64,000 bases of DNA from Thelephora terrestris (Eukaryota; Basidiomycota; Agaricomycetes; Thelephorales; Thelephoraceae). Positions 34,990 to 46,840 of this stretch are shown here, piece by piece (the stretch's first letter is position 1; each line of letters begins with the position of its first letter). The stretch lies in the NCBI GenBank assembly GCA_015956445.1, contig WIUZ02000014.1, forward strand, positions 372,001-436,000, read 5' to 3'. The notes beneath the pieces were generated by a model. It saw nothing but the letters and a program-made list of their open reading frames with translations. It was not told where the DNA came from and did no database searches. Both the position numbers and the translations under genes were made by a program.

Positions 34990-37900
34990 GTTTCGTAATA
35001 AAAGGATAATTTAATGGAAAGAGGATAAAAATCGTCGCAAGTAGGAGAGAGAGGTCAGAATAATGCAGGGACGTGGGGATGGGGGTCGTGTCTTGAGGGA
35101 TGTTGATGACGGCTCCCCATATATAACGCGGGATTCGTAAGTGAAGCGAGACAAACGCTGAAAAACGATGCCTCTGGCTGTGCTTCACACGGCCAACAAA
35201 CAGTATCAAGTTATTTAGAGTGTTACCAAACAGGGAGGATTCCCCGAGTGGTGGGGCTGATCGTCAGCCGGAGGCGGTGATTGTGATGGACCATCACGAG
35301 TCTGAAGATGAAAACGCGTCCGCTTAAAGCGACCGTAACATCAGTTTAGAGAAAGGACGAGCTGACACGAAGGTACCAGCGTCAACTAAGTGGTGTTTGA
35401 GACGATGTTGATCAGTATATGCCGACGCCCGACGATTTTGAACTCGGTATGTGTCGAAAAATGCAAGGGTTGGCAGAGAATAATCGGATTCTTGCAACGG
35501 CTCCGCCACGAGCACTTTGGTGGGGCAAAGTCAGGCGCGACGACGTCCTCAGGGATGCGCCAGAAATTGGGAGAAGGAGAGTCGTTGCTATGCTCAGCCC
35601 TGACACAACAACGAGATGGAATTTCGGCGACCCCGTAGAGCACCGGTTATGCCGAGAATGTGGCTGGCAACTTGGTTTGGATCAAGGGACAACACAGCGT
35701 GGGAAAAACACATCAGCTGTTCTGACTGAAACAGTCTTGGGCGGACATCACGCCGACCGATGCCATCAGCCTTGAGCAGCTCAAACACCAATTTTTCCAG
35801 GGGATGTGCGAAATTAACGCACCAGCGCATGCGAGGCACCGACGCCCGAGCCGGTGAGCACGTTGCGCGGCACAGCAATATCGTTGAAGAAACTGATGGC
35901 AGAAACGACAGGTCTAAACGGTACTCACCGTCAAGTCATCGAGGTCGCGCCTCGGATGTTCTCGTTCGCTGATGCGCAATTTCGTGCGTTAGTGGTCTCC
36001 ATGCCTCCAGTATCTGACCACCACCGCAACGTGAAGGACGCTACAAATGTTCCAGGTGTCACTAGTCTCAGGCGCCTGGTCGGATGATGTTTTAGCGGAC
36101 AACCTAACAGGCCATTCGAAACCGAAACCCAAAAAGTGTGTTATGATGGGAGGCTCGCCCCGATGAGCTTTGCGTTACGAGCACCAGCGGCTTTGCTTAC
36201 CCGTGAACTCCTTGCATTACAGATGGTGTGTGATCTGCCTGCAGTCACCACAGCTTAATTGATCTCAACCTGGGTCGAGTGATCATCAATTTTCACATAC
36301 AGAAGAAACGCAACGATGTGCGATGATCATTGATGCCGAGCACAAAATTGTTGACCCTTCCGAAAGAGCGGTCGATGGGGTTCGAACGTTCCGGGTTTGT
36401 AAAGACTTTTGGCACGACATAAACAAGTTCATACGAGTCCAATGATCAGCTGGGACACATCAGCCAGTCTGAACATGGGGCGTGTAGGTGCGTGACTCAT
36501 TCGTTACACTGTAGTTTCCCGTGACGATTCGCGGTCCACGGTCAACGCAAAACTGCGAGTTTGAAATGCCACACTACGGCTATCCTCACTCCGCTTCGGG
36601 GCTACACACATCTCTCCGGCAGGGGACGGTGGGGCCGCCCACGTTTTTCTGAGCGGAGGCTGTCAACATCTGGTCGAATATTCCCATCGCCGCAATCGAC
36701 TACCCACACTCTCCTTAGTCACTGCGCTCAGACCCGGGACCCGGCGTACGATGGGAAAAACAAATACTAGAAAGCCGACGGCCCGAGCAAATTCGGATAC
36801 GATTAAGGACTCAAGGATTTTGAACTTCAGCCCACGAGAGAACATAATGTCACAAGCTTTCCAGCGCATTATCGTTTTCTTCGAGCCCCAGGCACCTGAG
36901 GGTTATTTGTTGGCATTGGCAAGCCCACGATGGGCGCGACGGGTGAACGGGGTTCCTGGGCGAGCATTACCACCCTTGTAGCATCTGAACCTATATGTGT
37001 CTAATCCCCGCACATTGAGCGACAGAATTGACGACACGACGGTGCCGCAAGCCGATGATAGCAAACTGGGACGAGCGAGGAGATACAGAGCGCGCGCAGT
37101 TTCAGGCGTAGCGCGCGTTTTCTGGAACGGATCTAAGCTACCAATTCTCTCTAGCCTTTGCCTTGTGTCACCAAACGAACACGAGCACACAAACGTACCC
37201 CAGAATTAAAACCCTCACTCCGTCTGCTCGATCTGATATATACCTGCAGCGATGATCACCTCCGCTTTCAGTGTCCCGTACGATATAAAGATGAAATCAA
37301 CTAGACGTGCGACTTCAGACCGTTCATGTATCCTCTTTGAGTGCATCTGAGGCAGGGAAGTTGACGAAAGTGATGCACCAGTTATACAACCTCCATATCA
37401 ACCTGCTGTTTCTGGTTCTTTCAGGCGCGGAAACAGCTGCCCGCACAAGTCCATATACATGTTAGCCACACGGTCAACAGAGAAAAATCTGATATGAGTA
37501 GCGACATCAGGGGATACCATATCCCAACGTCGAGGAGGTTTGCAAACGTGATCAACTGGCCAATACCTCCTCGGTGATGGGCCTCAGCCCTGCCCGGAGC
37601 TCGTCCGAGATCGGCAAGGAGCGTCTATGAGGACTGGCAGTTTCGGCGCTTCAAGTATTCGTCATCGGCGAATCCCATGGAATTCAAAAGTCGCCGCCCA
37701 TGGATAGTAACCATCGTTTACGGAAACTCAATGTGTCTTAAGGACGTTCTGGGTATTTGTGGCCTCAGAGATAAGGGCCCCAAAGTCTGGTAAAGGGTCA
37801 ATTCGAACGGACGTGGTAAATGACCAGATCCCGTCAGACCGCGACGCCTGATACATCTCCTGATGCGTTCTCAACAGCCCCACCGTCCGCCAAAACGCAA

Positions 37901-38944
37901 ATACGGGAGCTTCAGAACACTCAACACGAATATAAGGTTATTTGGAGCGTTTTTTGACATTACCTAAGGGACCCGGAAAAATACATCTGAACAAAGCCGT
38001 TCATAGTCAAACGCCATGTTTACGATGAAATAAAACTGCGCGAATCGAGGATGCCCTGGGAGGGGGGGGGTATAGCCTTCACCGCGAAACCGTCGAGCGA
38101 GGGCCACAAAACATGGCCGCAAAGGCTACACGAATGGTCGTGTGACCGTAATGCCATATCCCTTCGTCACGGATACGTACGGCTTTCGGATATATGGTGC
38201 CACGAGTATGGTGCACCTCTATCTGCGGCGTTTGCGGGGAAGCGTGTAGAGCAGCGCACAAACGTTAAGATGTCGAGGGACGCCGCCAGTTCGGGTTTTC
38301 CTGAGGATTCTGATGATCAAGTCGGGGACAAAGTACTGAAGGGATCCACGTCGGACTTGATTAGAGGCGGGAGATAGGAGTGACATTCGGGTTTGAATGT
38401 GGAACCATCGCCTTTGAAAACGAAATAAAAATGCTGTTGGACAAGTTGGATCCTGTTGTGAGCTTCAGGTCACCTCGTTGCATTATCTGACTCGGCGAGC
38501 TTTGTAGCACCGGTATCAGGCAGAGCATGGCGGGCACGCCTATTTATGGGGCTTTACGACCTGTGAAGGACAACTAGAAGCGGCTGTCCAAAAATATGGA
38601 GAGCATCCGAGATAGCGAAGATTGAGATAAGCACTAATGTACACTTCCCCTTGGCTTCACGAACGGAGGTTCACTAACCTGTAAGTTACTAGACTCTTGT
38701 CATCTGTAGTGAGAATTCCGAGAGTTTCAGTTCTAGAACTGAGGGAGCCTTAAATCTCCCCGTCGCAGCGGGAGGCAGCCACGGGAATTCGCGGGAGATG
38801 CCGAATCGGCGTCACCCAATTTCCACCCAAGACAGATCGCGACAGATGACGGGGTTGGCCCTTAACGTTTAACGGCCAACAAGAGAGTGGCAGAAAACAC
38901 CAAACCCTCTTAACCACCCCAGCTGCACCCCACGACTGCACACT
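34990..38944. other. 4-kb gene-poor stretch upstream of the PKS-NRPS
   Basis: The first 200 bases carry the megasynthase promoter with a TATA box. The rest shows only short frames (none above about 120 codons) without domain-like or splice-consistent extension. No transposon ends were recognised. It separates the megasynthase from the next gene by an unusually long gap for this window. Confidence 0.55.
35119..35126 (-). promoter_or_regulatory. TATA box of the PKS-NRPS gene
   Basis: Read on the minus strand this is TTATATAT, 130 bases before the megasynthase ATG at 34989, flanked by GC-rich sequence on both sides. Confidence 0.45.
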
Positions 38945-39790
38945 ATGCCAGGCCGAACTCAATCCGACTTGGTCGCTGGTACTCTCCAATCCTTGGCATA
39001 CTTGGCATTGATCGCTGCCGACAGCCAGGCGTCGCCGATCCCACGATCAATCGGTGCGAGGGACTTGGGCACAACTTCACCGGGTGACAATCCAATGACG
39101 GCCAAGGTCGGATACCCTAACGTCTACATTCGAAACATGAGGCAGAGGTTTGCTGACCTGGTCACGGTTCTAGAACACATTGGAGTGGGTGTTTGCCGCT
39201 GCGGCTGTGCTAATCATCGCCGCGGGATTTGCATGGAGGTGAGGTCCGCTTCTAGCATTTCTACACACAACACTGACCTTTGTAATCGCTTGCATAGGTC
39301 TTTTTTTCTCCGCGTTCGCAACAGACCGCTTCGAGACTTCTTTGCTTTCATCGAGGCCCCGCAGCAAAGGGGAAGCTCCGCACGGCCCAGCCCTGGCGGT
39401 TTGACGCCTATACCCCTGGGCCAACGGAGAAGGGTACTCACCCGTGCGGCTGATGTCGACTCCGGAGGCCGTCGCGGAGGTCGACCTGACCCTGACGACG
39501 CCGGTAGCCTGACGGAGAAGGACGTCCTCCCGGCGTACGAAATCAAAGGCGGACCACCGAATTACAGCCAGTTTTTAGCTGTAAATTTGGGAACAAGCAC
39601 AAATGCGAGGTTGCAGATTACTGAAACTGTGCCTGTTGGAGCCTCCCAATCACAATCGCTTGAGACCTCTTCGAATCCGTCAGTTCAGACGGGCTTGGAC
39701 GTCCCGCTACCACCTCTACCCCCACCATCATATAGTCCAGCACCCGTTACCAACCACCCCGGCATATGTTACGGCCCTACTGACCGCTAA
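38945..39790 (+). CDS. small single-pass membrane protein with proline-rich tail
   Basis: Three exons (38945-39106, 39174-39238, 39298-39790) encode 239 residues. The N-terminus MPGRTQSDLVAGTLQSLAYLALIAADSQA could be a weak signal sequence. After the first intron NTLEWVFAAAAVLIIAAGFAW forms a clear membrane helix (about residues 58-75), followed by RSFFLRVRNRP, a positive stop-transfer segment. The cytosolic tail is polar and ends in a run DVPLPPLPPPSYSPAP, a possible WW- or SH3-binding stretch. The splices matter: unspliced, the membrane helix is out of frame. Many agaricomycetes carry small proteins of this plan; function unknown. Confidence 0.65.
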   Translation: MPGRTQSDLVAGTLQSLAYLALIAADSQASPIPRSIGARDLGTTSPGDNPMTAKVGYPNVYIRNMRQRFADLVTVLEHIGVGVCRCGCANHRRGICMEVRSASSISTHNTDLCNRLHRSFFLRVRNRPLRDFFAFIEAPQQRGSSARPSPGGLTPIPLGQRRRVLTRAADVDSGGRRGGRPDPDDAGSLTEKDVLPAYEIKGGPPNYSQFLAVNLGTSTNARLQITETVPVGASQSQSLETSSNPSVQTGLDVPLPPLPPPSYSPAPVTNHPGICYGPTDR

Positions 39791-40054
39791 GGTAAATACC
39801 CTTGTATTGCGGTAATATCTATCCTTATACAACTATCCTTGTTATACTCGCGATCTTTTATTGTAAATTGATGTACCTGTAGCGTTGGTCACAAATAATA
39901 TCTTCTGTTTGAATGGTCATTTCGGTTTGAATGCCATCCATACTCAACCAATACCTCACGCAAGCCGGGATCTGGAAAGGTGAATAATCGCAGGACAATA
40001 TATACGACAGGCCTAGAAACAAGATGTACTCTACGAGCTCGTTTTAAACTGTGT

Positions 40055-43000
40055 TCATCCCTTCGTGAAGATGGACTTTGCCCTGGGCCTCGCGAATAGG
40101 CCATGGACCTCGTCATCGCGCTCGGGAGCTAGCTTGTCCGAAAGCTTAGGCACCGTTTGGCTTCGGTTCAAGAACTTCTCCATGAATGCTTTTTTGAGCT
40201 TGTCCCATGCCCTGCCTACAGGGCCCTTCTTCCTTATCCGTGGGGGCGCAGGAGGAGCCCGGGGAAGGGGAGGCGGCGGCGGCGGTGGAGGTGGAGGCGG
40301 AGGTGGAGGAATGGAAATATGCAGGGATGGACGAGCTTGCGATGGCTCTGGGACCTGGCTCGGCCTCTCTTCGTTCTCAAAAATCGGCGAAACGATCGGT
40401 TCATTTATCACATCCCAAGCAGAGACTTCTCGAACACTTGAAGGATCGTCGGTTGGTACTGGGCCGATGAGGTTATCAATGTTTTTAAGGAGGATCTCGA
40501 CATCGACTGTTTGACCACGAGGCGGGGCTTGTCCAGTATTATCTTCTGGATTGGGGTGAGAGCACATTCTTTCGCCAGACTCAAGATAGAAACGAACCAG
40601 TACGACCTAGAAGTTGGTCCGCATATCCGAGGGAATCGGTGGAACTCTCCGCTGCGATACCAGGTAAGTTACAGGAGCAAGCCCTGGAGGGACGGCGGAC
40701 ATACCACTGGGGTTTTGTTTCATTGGACTTGAAAAAACCCTCTGGAGAGACCTGCTTAACTGGCTCCAATTGTCTGCCTCATCCTGCAGCAGCTTGAGAA
40801 TGTCGGTGATACTGGGGCGTACGGATTGTGATTCGGGGGCTTCGAACTCCTCCAGCCACGTTTGGGTCAACAGCGTCCACAACGCATCCGAGAACCCCAC
40901 AGAGGGTCTTTCAGGGCGGACCTTGCTCAGGACCTTCTGAATGACTGCAGCGTCCGGGTTGGTATGCTCGAATGGTTTCCGGCCTGAGATCACCTGCGGA
41001 GTGAATAAAATTGAGGACACGTGAAAAAGAAGTGGGTGCGATGAGTTTGTAAGCACCTCGAGAATCGTCATTCCAAGGGCATATATGTCCGTGCTCTTCG
41101 AGGGTAGCTTTCTGCGGGCGTGGCGTTTGCCGTACCCATACATTTCCGGGCTTAGAATCTCTGGAGCCATCCACCTAATCGTGCCTCCCGTCTTATTGCC
41201 GCTACCTCCGTCAGCGGAAGTCGACTCCTCTATAATTGCAGCGAGCCCGAAGTCCGCTAAGCAAGCGCGACGCTCAGAATTAATGAGGATATTCGCCTGG
41301 ATATCACCGTTGTTAACACAACCTGGCATCGCGTAACAATGAAGACAGCTGTCTCACCCCTTTAAGATCACCATGGACGAATTCATGTTGGTGGAGGTAT
41401 TGTAGACCGCTGGTCACGTCCACGAGCTACGAGTCGAGTCAGCAACACCCAGGAATCCACGTAGGATACCCACGAGATTGAACGGATTCTGATCTGGATT
41501 GGCCTTGATAAAACTCATGATGTTTCCATTCTCCATCCATGCCGAGACCATGGAAAAGGGCGGAGGTTCAGAGGTGACCCCGACGAATGGTAGAATATTT
41601 TCATGCCGAAGCCACTTCCATCCCACGACTTCCTTCGCAAAGCGCTGGAGAGGCAACGTAAGTAGATTCATGATTTGTCCAGGGATTAAACCCCAGACCT
41701 TGTGCACGTTCTCAAGATCTTCCAGGGAGGTGGTCTTGAGAGCCTTCGCTACTACTAGCTGACCCTTGTACGTCGCTCTGTATACATCCGCGAATCCGCC
41801 GTTCGCGAATGGCCGTGTTTCAATGTTATCGAATCCATCTGTAAGCATAAACGAGGCCGGCAAAACACCGGACGCGCCGCAGAGCTTCTGGAGATACTTC
41901 AAGTATGTCTTCCCCGAGTGCCCACTGATGCCAATACTGTCGAGAGTCTATAGTGTAGCGTCAGGATCATAACTCCAACAGAAGGGTGAGGTCCAATCTC
42001 GGCAGCGCACCGTGTCAAGCTGGTTTGCAAAATCCTTGGCCTGGTCCTCCTTCAAATTCAGCACTTGGTCTACCCCAGCCCTACTCGCAAGCATAAAAGC
42101 AGGAACGTCGACCACCCAAGTTTCCGCCGCTTGCTTCAAACAAACGGCAACGAAATCGACTGACGGTCGCGCAGATGGGTCTTTGTCCCAACAATTTTCC
42201 AAGACTTCCCAGACCTCGTCGGTAAATCCCAATTTCTCTGAATCTCTAGGCCTCCGCGGCCGCTCGTCTTCGAGGACGACCTTACAAGCCAGCTCTGTCT
42301 TTGCTCTTCTTGCGAATGGAGACGTTCCCGTGAGCACCTAACTATGATGAGATCCCTTTGCACCGTATGGGAGTGCCAACTAACCTCGTAGATTACCATA
42401 GCAAGCGCATAGATGTCACTCGGGATGGAGGGTTGATAAGTAGTATCATCAGGAATCAACAGTTCCGGTGCGGTCCAGTTAATAGACGCCTTGGTAAATG
42501 AGAAAGGATCAAATATGATGGTGTTCAAGCCGAAATCCGCGAGGAGGGCTTGTGGAGGCCGACTGTCGCTGATCAAAATGTTGGACTAGAGGGATGTTCA
42601 CTGGGCCGCCTTTGACAATCATAACATCAATACATACCCCGCGAATGTTCCCATGCACTAAATTCATCCGGTGAAGGAACTTCAGACCGCTTGCCACATC
42701 GATCAACTGCGGAGCAATGATCGTCGGATTCCGTGCTTATCCATTGGTCGACGAAGCTCACCAGTCGAAGTCGGTTGGCGTCCGGATACTTTCTCGTGTA
42801 GATAAGGACATTGCCGTTCTCCATCCATGGAGACACCATGCAAAACTGGTTCGGGCTCATTGAAGCTCCGTAAAATGGGAGAATGTTGGGATGGTTTAAA
42901 CGTTTCCACAGCAACACTTCTTTACAGAATCTCTACAAGGGATATTTAGTCCCCCGAGATCCCTTGGAATCTGCCAACAAATGAAATCGTCACCTTCGTC

Positions 43001-43573
43001 GCTTTACCTCTATCATCATCGGGACCGAACCTCAACGCCTTCACTGCGACCTTCTTTCCTCTCCAATCCCGTTTCCAAAGGTCTGTATATCCACGTGTTG
43101 CGAAAGGTATGTCTTCTCTAGTCTTGAAATCTTCGTAGATCAGGTAAGACCTTGGAAGCCTCCCGGATGTACCACATAACTTTCGGAGCAAAGAGAATGC
43201 TGTACTCTTAAGTTCTCCTGTGAGGTCCTTGTGTTGGAGGATCTGTAGGGAATTGTTCTCACTTCAACTATCCCAAATGACAGGATAAAGGATGCGGAAG
43301 GCATACTGTCTGCTCGATCAACTCGATGAGCTTGAGGTTTTCCTCCTCGGAAAATTGAGAGGTTTCAGCCTTTCGAACCCTCTGATCGCCCAAGAGTCGC
43401 CTTGCCGAGCGTGTAAAGTCGTCGGACTCCCGATCTAGGGTCAAAAGGGTTCGCCAGGAAGTCGTATACGATGCTAATCCTTGTTGGTAACGTGAATTTG
43501 GCAACGAGATCTGAAAACATACGGACGGAAGCCAAAAGAGTCATTTGGTAAGATGGAGACGGACGAGGGACAT
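40055..43573 (-). CDS. K2: pseudokinase-kinase tandem protein with poly-proline tail
   Basis: Same architecture as K1 on the opposite strand. Domain 1 (about 43230-42000) has EDIPFATRGYTDLW for the glycine loop, VAVK, HGN at 42655-42647 instead of HGD, and ADFG. The linker TLDSIGISGHSGKTYL follows. Domain 2 (about 41880-40800) keeps NGGFADVYRATYKG, VVAK, HGDLKGANIL with the catalytic aspartate at 41375-41367, ADFG and WMAPE, so it can be an active kinase. Each domain has the 57-codon and 23-codon exons seen in K1 and K3. The C-terminal part, reached if an intron is removed near 40600, contains 14 consecutive prolines (about 40268-40309) and a basic tail. Without that splice the protein ends at 40607. 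The start at 43573 (MSL, then ISLPNSRY after a 54-base intron) is a guess. Confidence 0.75.
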
Positions 43574-44096
43574 GAAGGGAAGTAGTATCTCGAGGCGGGA
43601 AGGCGATTTTATGGGTGTGAGATCGGCGTTCGACTACCATGCGGGAAAGGGGCACACGGCATGAGGCCGTTGATCGCAAGTACCCAGGTATCGTCACGAC
43701 TTGATTTGGAAGCAGGTGGTACGGGGGCACGAGGCCAACGCGCCAACAATCTATCCTCCAACGCCACGGGATTGGGGCAAATGTGCCAACTGACTGTGTT
43801 AGTGCGAGGATGCGCATTTGGAGTCGTATCCACCAGGGCTTCGCAGCCTTAGATATGCTAAGTTTCGTTGGCCCGTTGCGCTTCAAGTACCGTTCTTTTC
43901 GGCCGTGAGGCGGATCCGACTACAACGGAGATGGTTTATGCGGAAACCCCGTCTGAGGCAGTGCACTTCCACCAGAAGGCACAGCAAATATCTGCATTCG
44001 TGACCAGCATTCCTTGTCCCAACATCTTTTACACAGTGGAAATGCGTAAGCACATTCAACCATCGAGATAAGATATGTACCTTGACGCGGGGGTGC
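43574..44096. other. intergenic: K2 5' flank and SPP2 3' flank
   Basis: Frames continue from both sides into these 523 bases but none looks protein-like. The K2 start may move a little into it. Confidence 0.45.
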
Positions 44097-45473
44097 TCAA
44101 TCTCTCCTTTCGCTACGCCTCTCGCGTCGTTCCTTTGAGCCTTCTCGTTTGTTTGAGTCACGATCGCGGCTATGACCATCCCTATCCCTGTCCCGACGCC
44201 CGTCTCCGTCCCGTTCTCTCCGTCTGTCCTCGTCGTCATCTCTATGCCTCCTCCGTTCGCCACCTCGGTCATCGCCTTTCCTTCGATCCCTGTCCCTTCG
44301 GCGCTCAGCATCCCTGTCCCGCTCCCGCCCTTTATCGTCGTCTCTGTCTTTTTTCCTAGCATCACCACGAGACGTCCCATCCTTGCGTCCGGGGGATGTA
44401 GAGCGTGTTTTACGACGCGGACTTGATTTTCCGCTTGGTGATGGAGTACGGTTTCTCGAGGAAGCAGAACTATCGGCGAGCCGCTCCTTCTTGACGACGG
44501 GGATGTATTTCCTGTCCGGTTTCCCAAAGAGCTTTTTCTTGCTTCCGTCATCGAAGACCGCTTTCTCTTTCGCACCGATGCCAAGGAGGGCTGGACGAGA
44601 CTGAGGTAGCCAGGGCTGGACATTTTTCTGTCCTTTCTCGTCTCCAGTCCAACCCATTCCACGGAGCATGGCAGCGCCAAATTCAGAGACAGGCATGTCG
44701 GTGTAGTCGTTGAGAGTAGCGGAATCAGGAAGTTCTTCGACGTCCTGCCTGAATGCTTCGTCCTCAGTGACTGGGATAATGGTCGTGTGGCTTGCGAAAT
44801 CTTCGTCGCCTTCTCCGGCAGCACTGGCGAGTAGAGCACGCAGGGCCAACTGGTCTTCAGACTCCTCAACCTGTGGTTTAATCTCAGCTTCGGCCTCCTG
44901 CATATCAGCCTCGTCAAGTTCGGAAGCAAGTTTCTTCTGCTTGATTTGAAGCCCGATAGCTTGTGGACCGGAGTTAATAGTATCCCTCGTCCCAAGTCCA
45001 CCAACGGTGCCGTCTGCCCCATTCACAGCGGCACGACCAGACTCGGGGACATACATCTGAGCCGTCTTTCGTTTCTTCGCGAGAGCTCGCCAATCGCGAT
45101 TCTTTAACGCTGGAATAACGAGGGGTCCCTTTGGTTTGGGTTTTTCATGTAGGCTACGGTAGAAGCCTTCTGTGAGTTGAGGACCAAACTCAGAAAATCG
45201 CGTGAGCTTGACACACCGCTTCACACCAAACTTGTCAAACCCTGAGATCAGCTCATCCTGAGTCTCGTCTTCTTCCGAGCTATCCACTGAGTCGTAAGAT
45301 CGTTTGGGCGACGATGCCGCGCTCCCGCCTTGGGCGAGAGGACTTCCAGGTCCAGGCCCTCCGTTTCGGAGGTGTTTCGGTAAGGCAGGGATTTTGAACG
45401 ACGGTTCATCGGAGTCCGCGCCAGAGGATACGCCCCTAGAAAGCGGAGAAGGCCTGCGAACCGTGAATGACAT
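44097..45473 (-). CDS. SPP2: spliceosome factor SPP2 (GPKOW/MOS2 family)
   Basis: SPP2 binds the helicase PRP2 and is needed for catalytic activation of the spliceosome. The sequence shows ISGFDKFGVKR, then KPKGPLVIPALKNRDWRALAKKR, the conserved N-terminal block, and later MPVSEFGAAMLRGMGWTGDEKGQK, the G-patch-like SPP2 core that contacts PRP2. The C-terminal 140 residues are an R/D/E/K/S-rich tail (RERDRDAERRRDRDRR), common in fungal and metazoan homologues. The open frame of 458 residues contains a probable 63-base in-frame intron (45216-45154) between GVKR and LHEKPK: it has GTGTGT..TAG ends and splits a block that is contiguous in the family, giving 437 residues after splicing. It diverges from GGC1. 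Confidence 0.92.
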   Translation of the reverse strand: MSFTVRRPSPLSRGVSSGADSDEPSFKIPALPKHLRNGGPGPGSPLAQGGSAASSPKRSYDSVDSSEEDETQDELISGFDKFGVKRCVKLTRFSEFGPQLTEGFYRSLHEKPKPKGPLVIPALKNRDWRALAKKRKTAQMYVPESGRAAVNGADGTVGGLGTRDTINSGPQAIGLQIKQKKLASELDEADMQEAEAEIKPQVEESEDQLALRALLASAAGEGDEDFASHTTIIPVTEDEAFRQDVEELPDSATLNDYTDMPVSEFGAAMLRGMGWTGDEKGQKNVQPWLPQSRPALLGIGAKEKAVFDDGSKKKLFGKPDRKYIPVVKKERLADSSASSRNRTPSPSGKSSPRRKTRSTSPGRKDGTSRGDARKKDRDDDKGRERDRDAERRRDRDRRKGDDRGGERRRHRDDDEDRRRERDGDGRRDRDRDGHSRDRDSNKREGSKERRERRSERRD

Positions 45474-45635
45474 GGGTGTGGAAGTGGTGGCCTAAGAATC
45501 ACAATGATCGAGGAACCTTGGAAGAGTTGGTACTCCGCCGGGTTATTCCGATACACGTCCAGATCGGAGAACTCCTCCAGACTCAAGAGTCCAAGTCACT
45601 GCAGACCTCCCCGCGCCAGTCCGCCACCTGAAGCT
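45474..45635. promoter_or_regulatory. divergent promoter of SPP2 and GGC1
   Basis: 162 bases separate the two start codons, so regulatory elements are probably shared. No TATA box is seen, which fits two housekeeping genes. Confidence 0.45.
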
Positions 45636-46840
45636 ATGTCACCCTCACATTCTTCCAAAGGTTCCGAGTCTGGAGCGGCTCGTGTTCTTGGGTCGGGAGC
45701 CTCAGGTACTCCTCTACGTTGACGTAGCCAACGCAATTGACAAAGTGACTATTTGCAGGCGTGTCGGAGTTGCTCATCTTCCACCCCGTAGACACGATTG
45801 CAAAACGGTTGATGAGCGACAAGGCTAAGGTATTTCACTCTCTAAGTCACAGTAAGAGTCGGGCTCACTTCTTGAAAGGTCTCCTCCCTGAACTCGATCA
45901 TTTTTCGGGACGCCGCGTCGGCACCTCTGTCTAGGAAGTTGCTGTCGCTTTTCCCTGGTCTCGGATATGCTGCGGGATACAAGATTTCACAGCGTATCTA
46001 CAAGTTTGGAGGTCAACCTTGGTTTAATGACTTGATCAAGAAGAACTACAAGGACAATTTCACAAACACGTTCGGAGAGCGGAACGGGAAGTTGATGATA
46101 CAAGCAACTGCCGGAAGGTTTGCCTGGCTCCTTCTCGTGACAAATCCTTTGTTGGTTGACACAACATACCAGCTTGACAGGAATTGGCGAAGTTGTGCGT
46201 GAATTTTTAGTCTGACTCGAACATCATTAATGTCCGGTCCAGGTGCTTTTGCCTCTTGATGCCCTGAAGATCAAACGGCAAGTGAACCCTGAGGCCTTCC
46301 GTGGCCGTGGGGCTCTCCGGATTTTCATGGAGGAGGGTACAACGCTGTATCGTGGATGGGGCTGGACGATGGCCCGTAACGCGCCTGGTAGTTTCGCAGT
46401 ATGTCAAATCCGGTCGCCATCCGAGTTCTTGCTTATGGGCACTATCGTTAGCTTTTCGGCGCCTCAGCTGTGACGAAGGACTACGTTCTTGGGGTGTCGG
46501 ATTACTCCACGGCCACATGGACACAGAACTTTATCGCCTCCGTGGCTGGTGCCGTTGCTTCGATCACCATCGCTGCCCCATTAGATGTCGTCAAGACCCG
46601 TATCCAAAATGCAAACTTCGAGCACAACGTCAGCGGTTTTACCGTCATGAAAGACCTTTTTAAGCACGAAGGCCCTCTGGCTCTGTTCAAAGGCCTCACT
46701 CCCAAAGTAAGGGGTGGTTTAACTCTTGCATTTCGGACTTTGCTGACGCTCATTTTCAGATCCTGGTCGTCGGACCCAAGCTGGTATTCAGCTACACAAT
46801 TGCACAATCGCTGATTCCGTTCTTCGGGAAATACGTGTAA
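45636..46840 (+). CDS. GGC1: mitochondrial GTP/GDP carrier
   Basis: Seven exons (45636-45705, 45759-45829, 45879-46117, 46173-46194, 46243-46398, 46452-46706, 46760-46840) encode 297 residues, the usual length of an SLC25 carrier. The three carrier signatures are visible: HPVDTIAKRL in repeat 1, LPLDALKIKRQ in repeat 2 and APLDVVKTRIQ in repeat 3. Blocks such as GRGALRIF, LYRGWGWTMARNAPGSFALFG, DYSTATWTQNF and the end KLVFSYTIAQSLIPFFGKYV match yeast Ggc1/Yhm1, which exchanges GTP and GDP across the inner mitochondrial membrane and supports mitochondrial DNA and iron homeostasis. Exon 4 is only 22 bases. Confidence 0.95.

Noticed and set aside
36360-36420. GTTCGAAC motifs (36379, 61374) as tRNA T-loops
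   Set aside because: The flanking bases do not form the five-pair T stem, and no acceptor stem, D arm or anticodon arm can be drawn.
34990-38944. Hidden tailoring gene upstream of the PKS-NRPS
   Set aside because: The longest frames (35419-35775, 38051-38377) show no domain, no splice-consistent extension and random composition.
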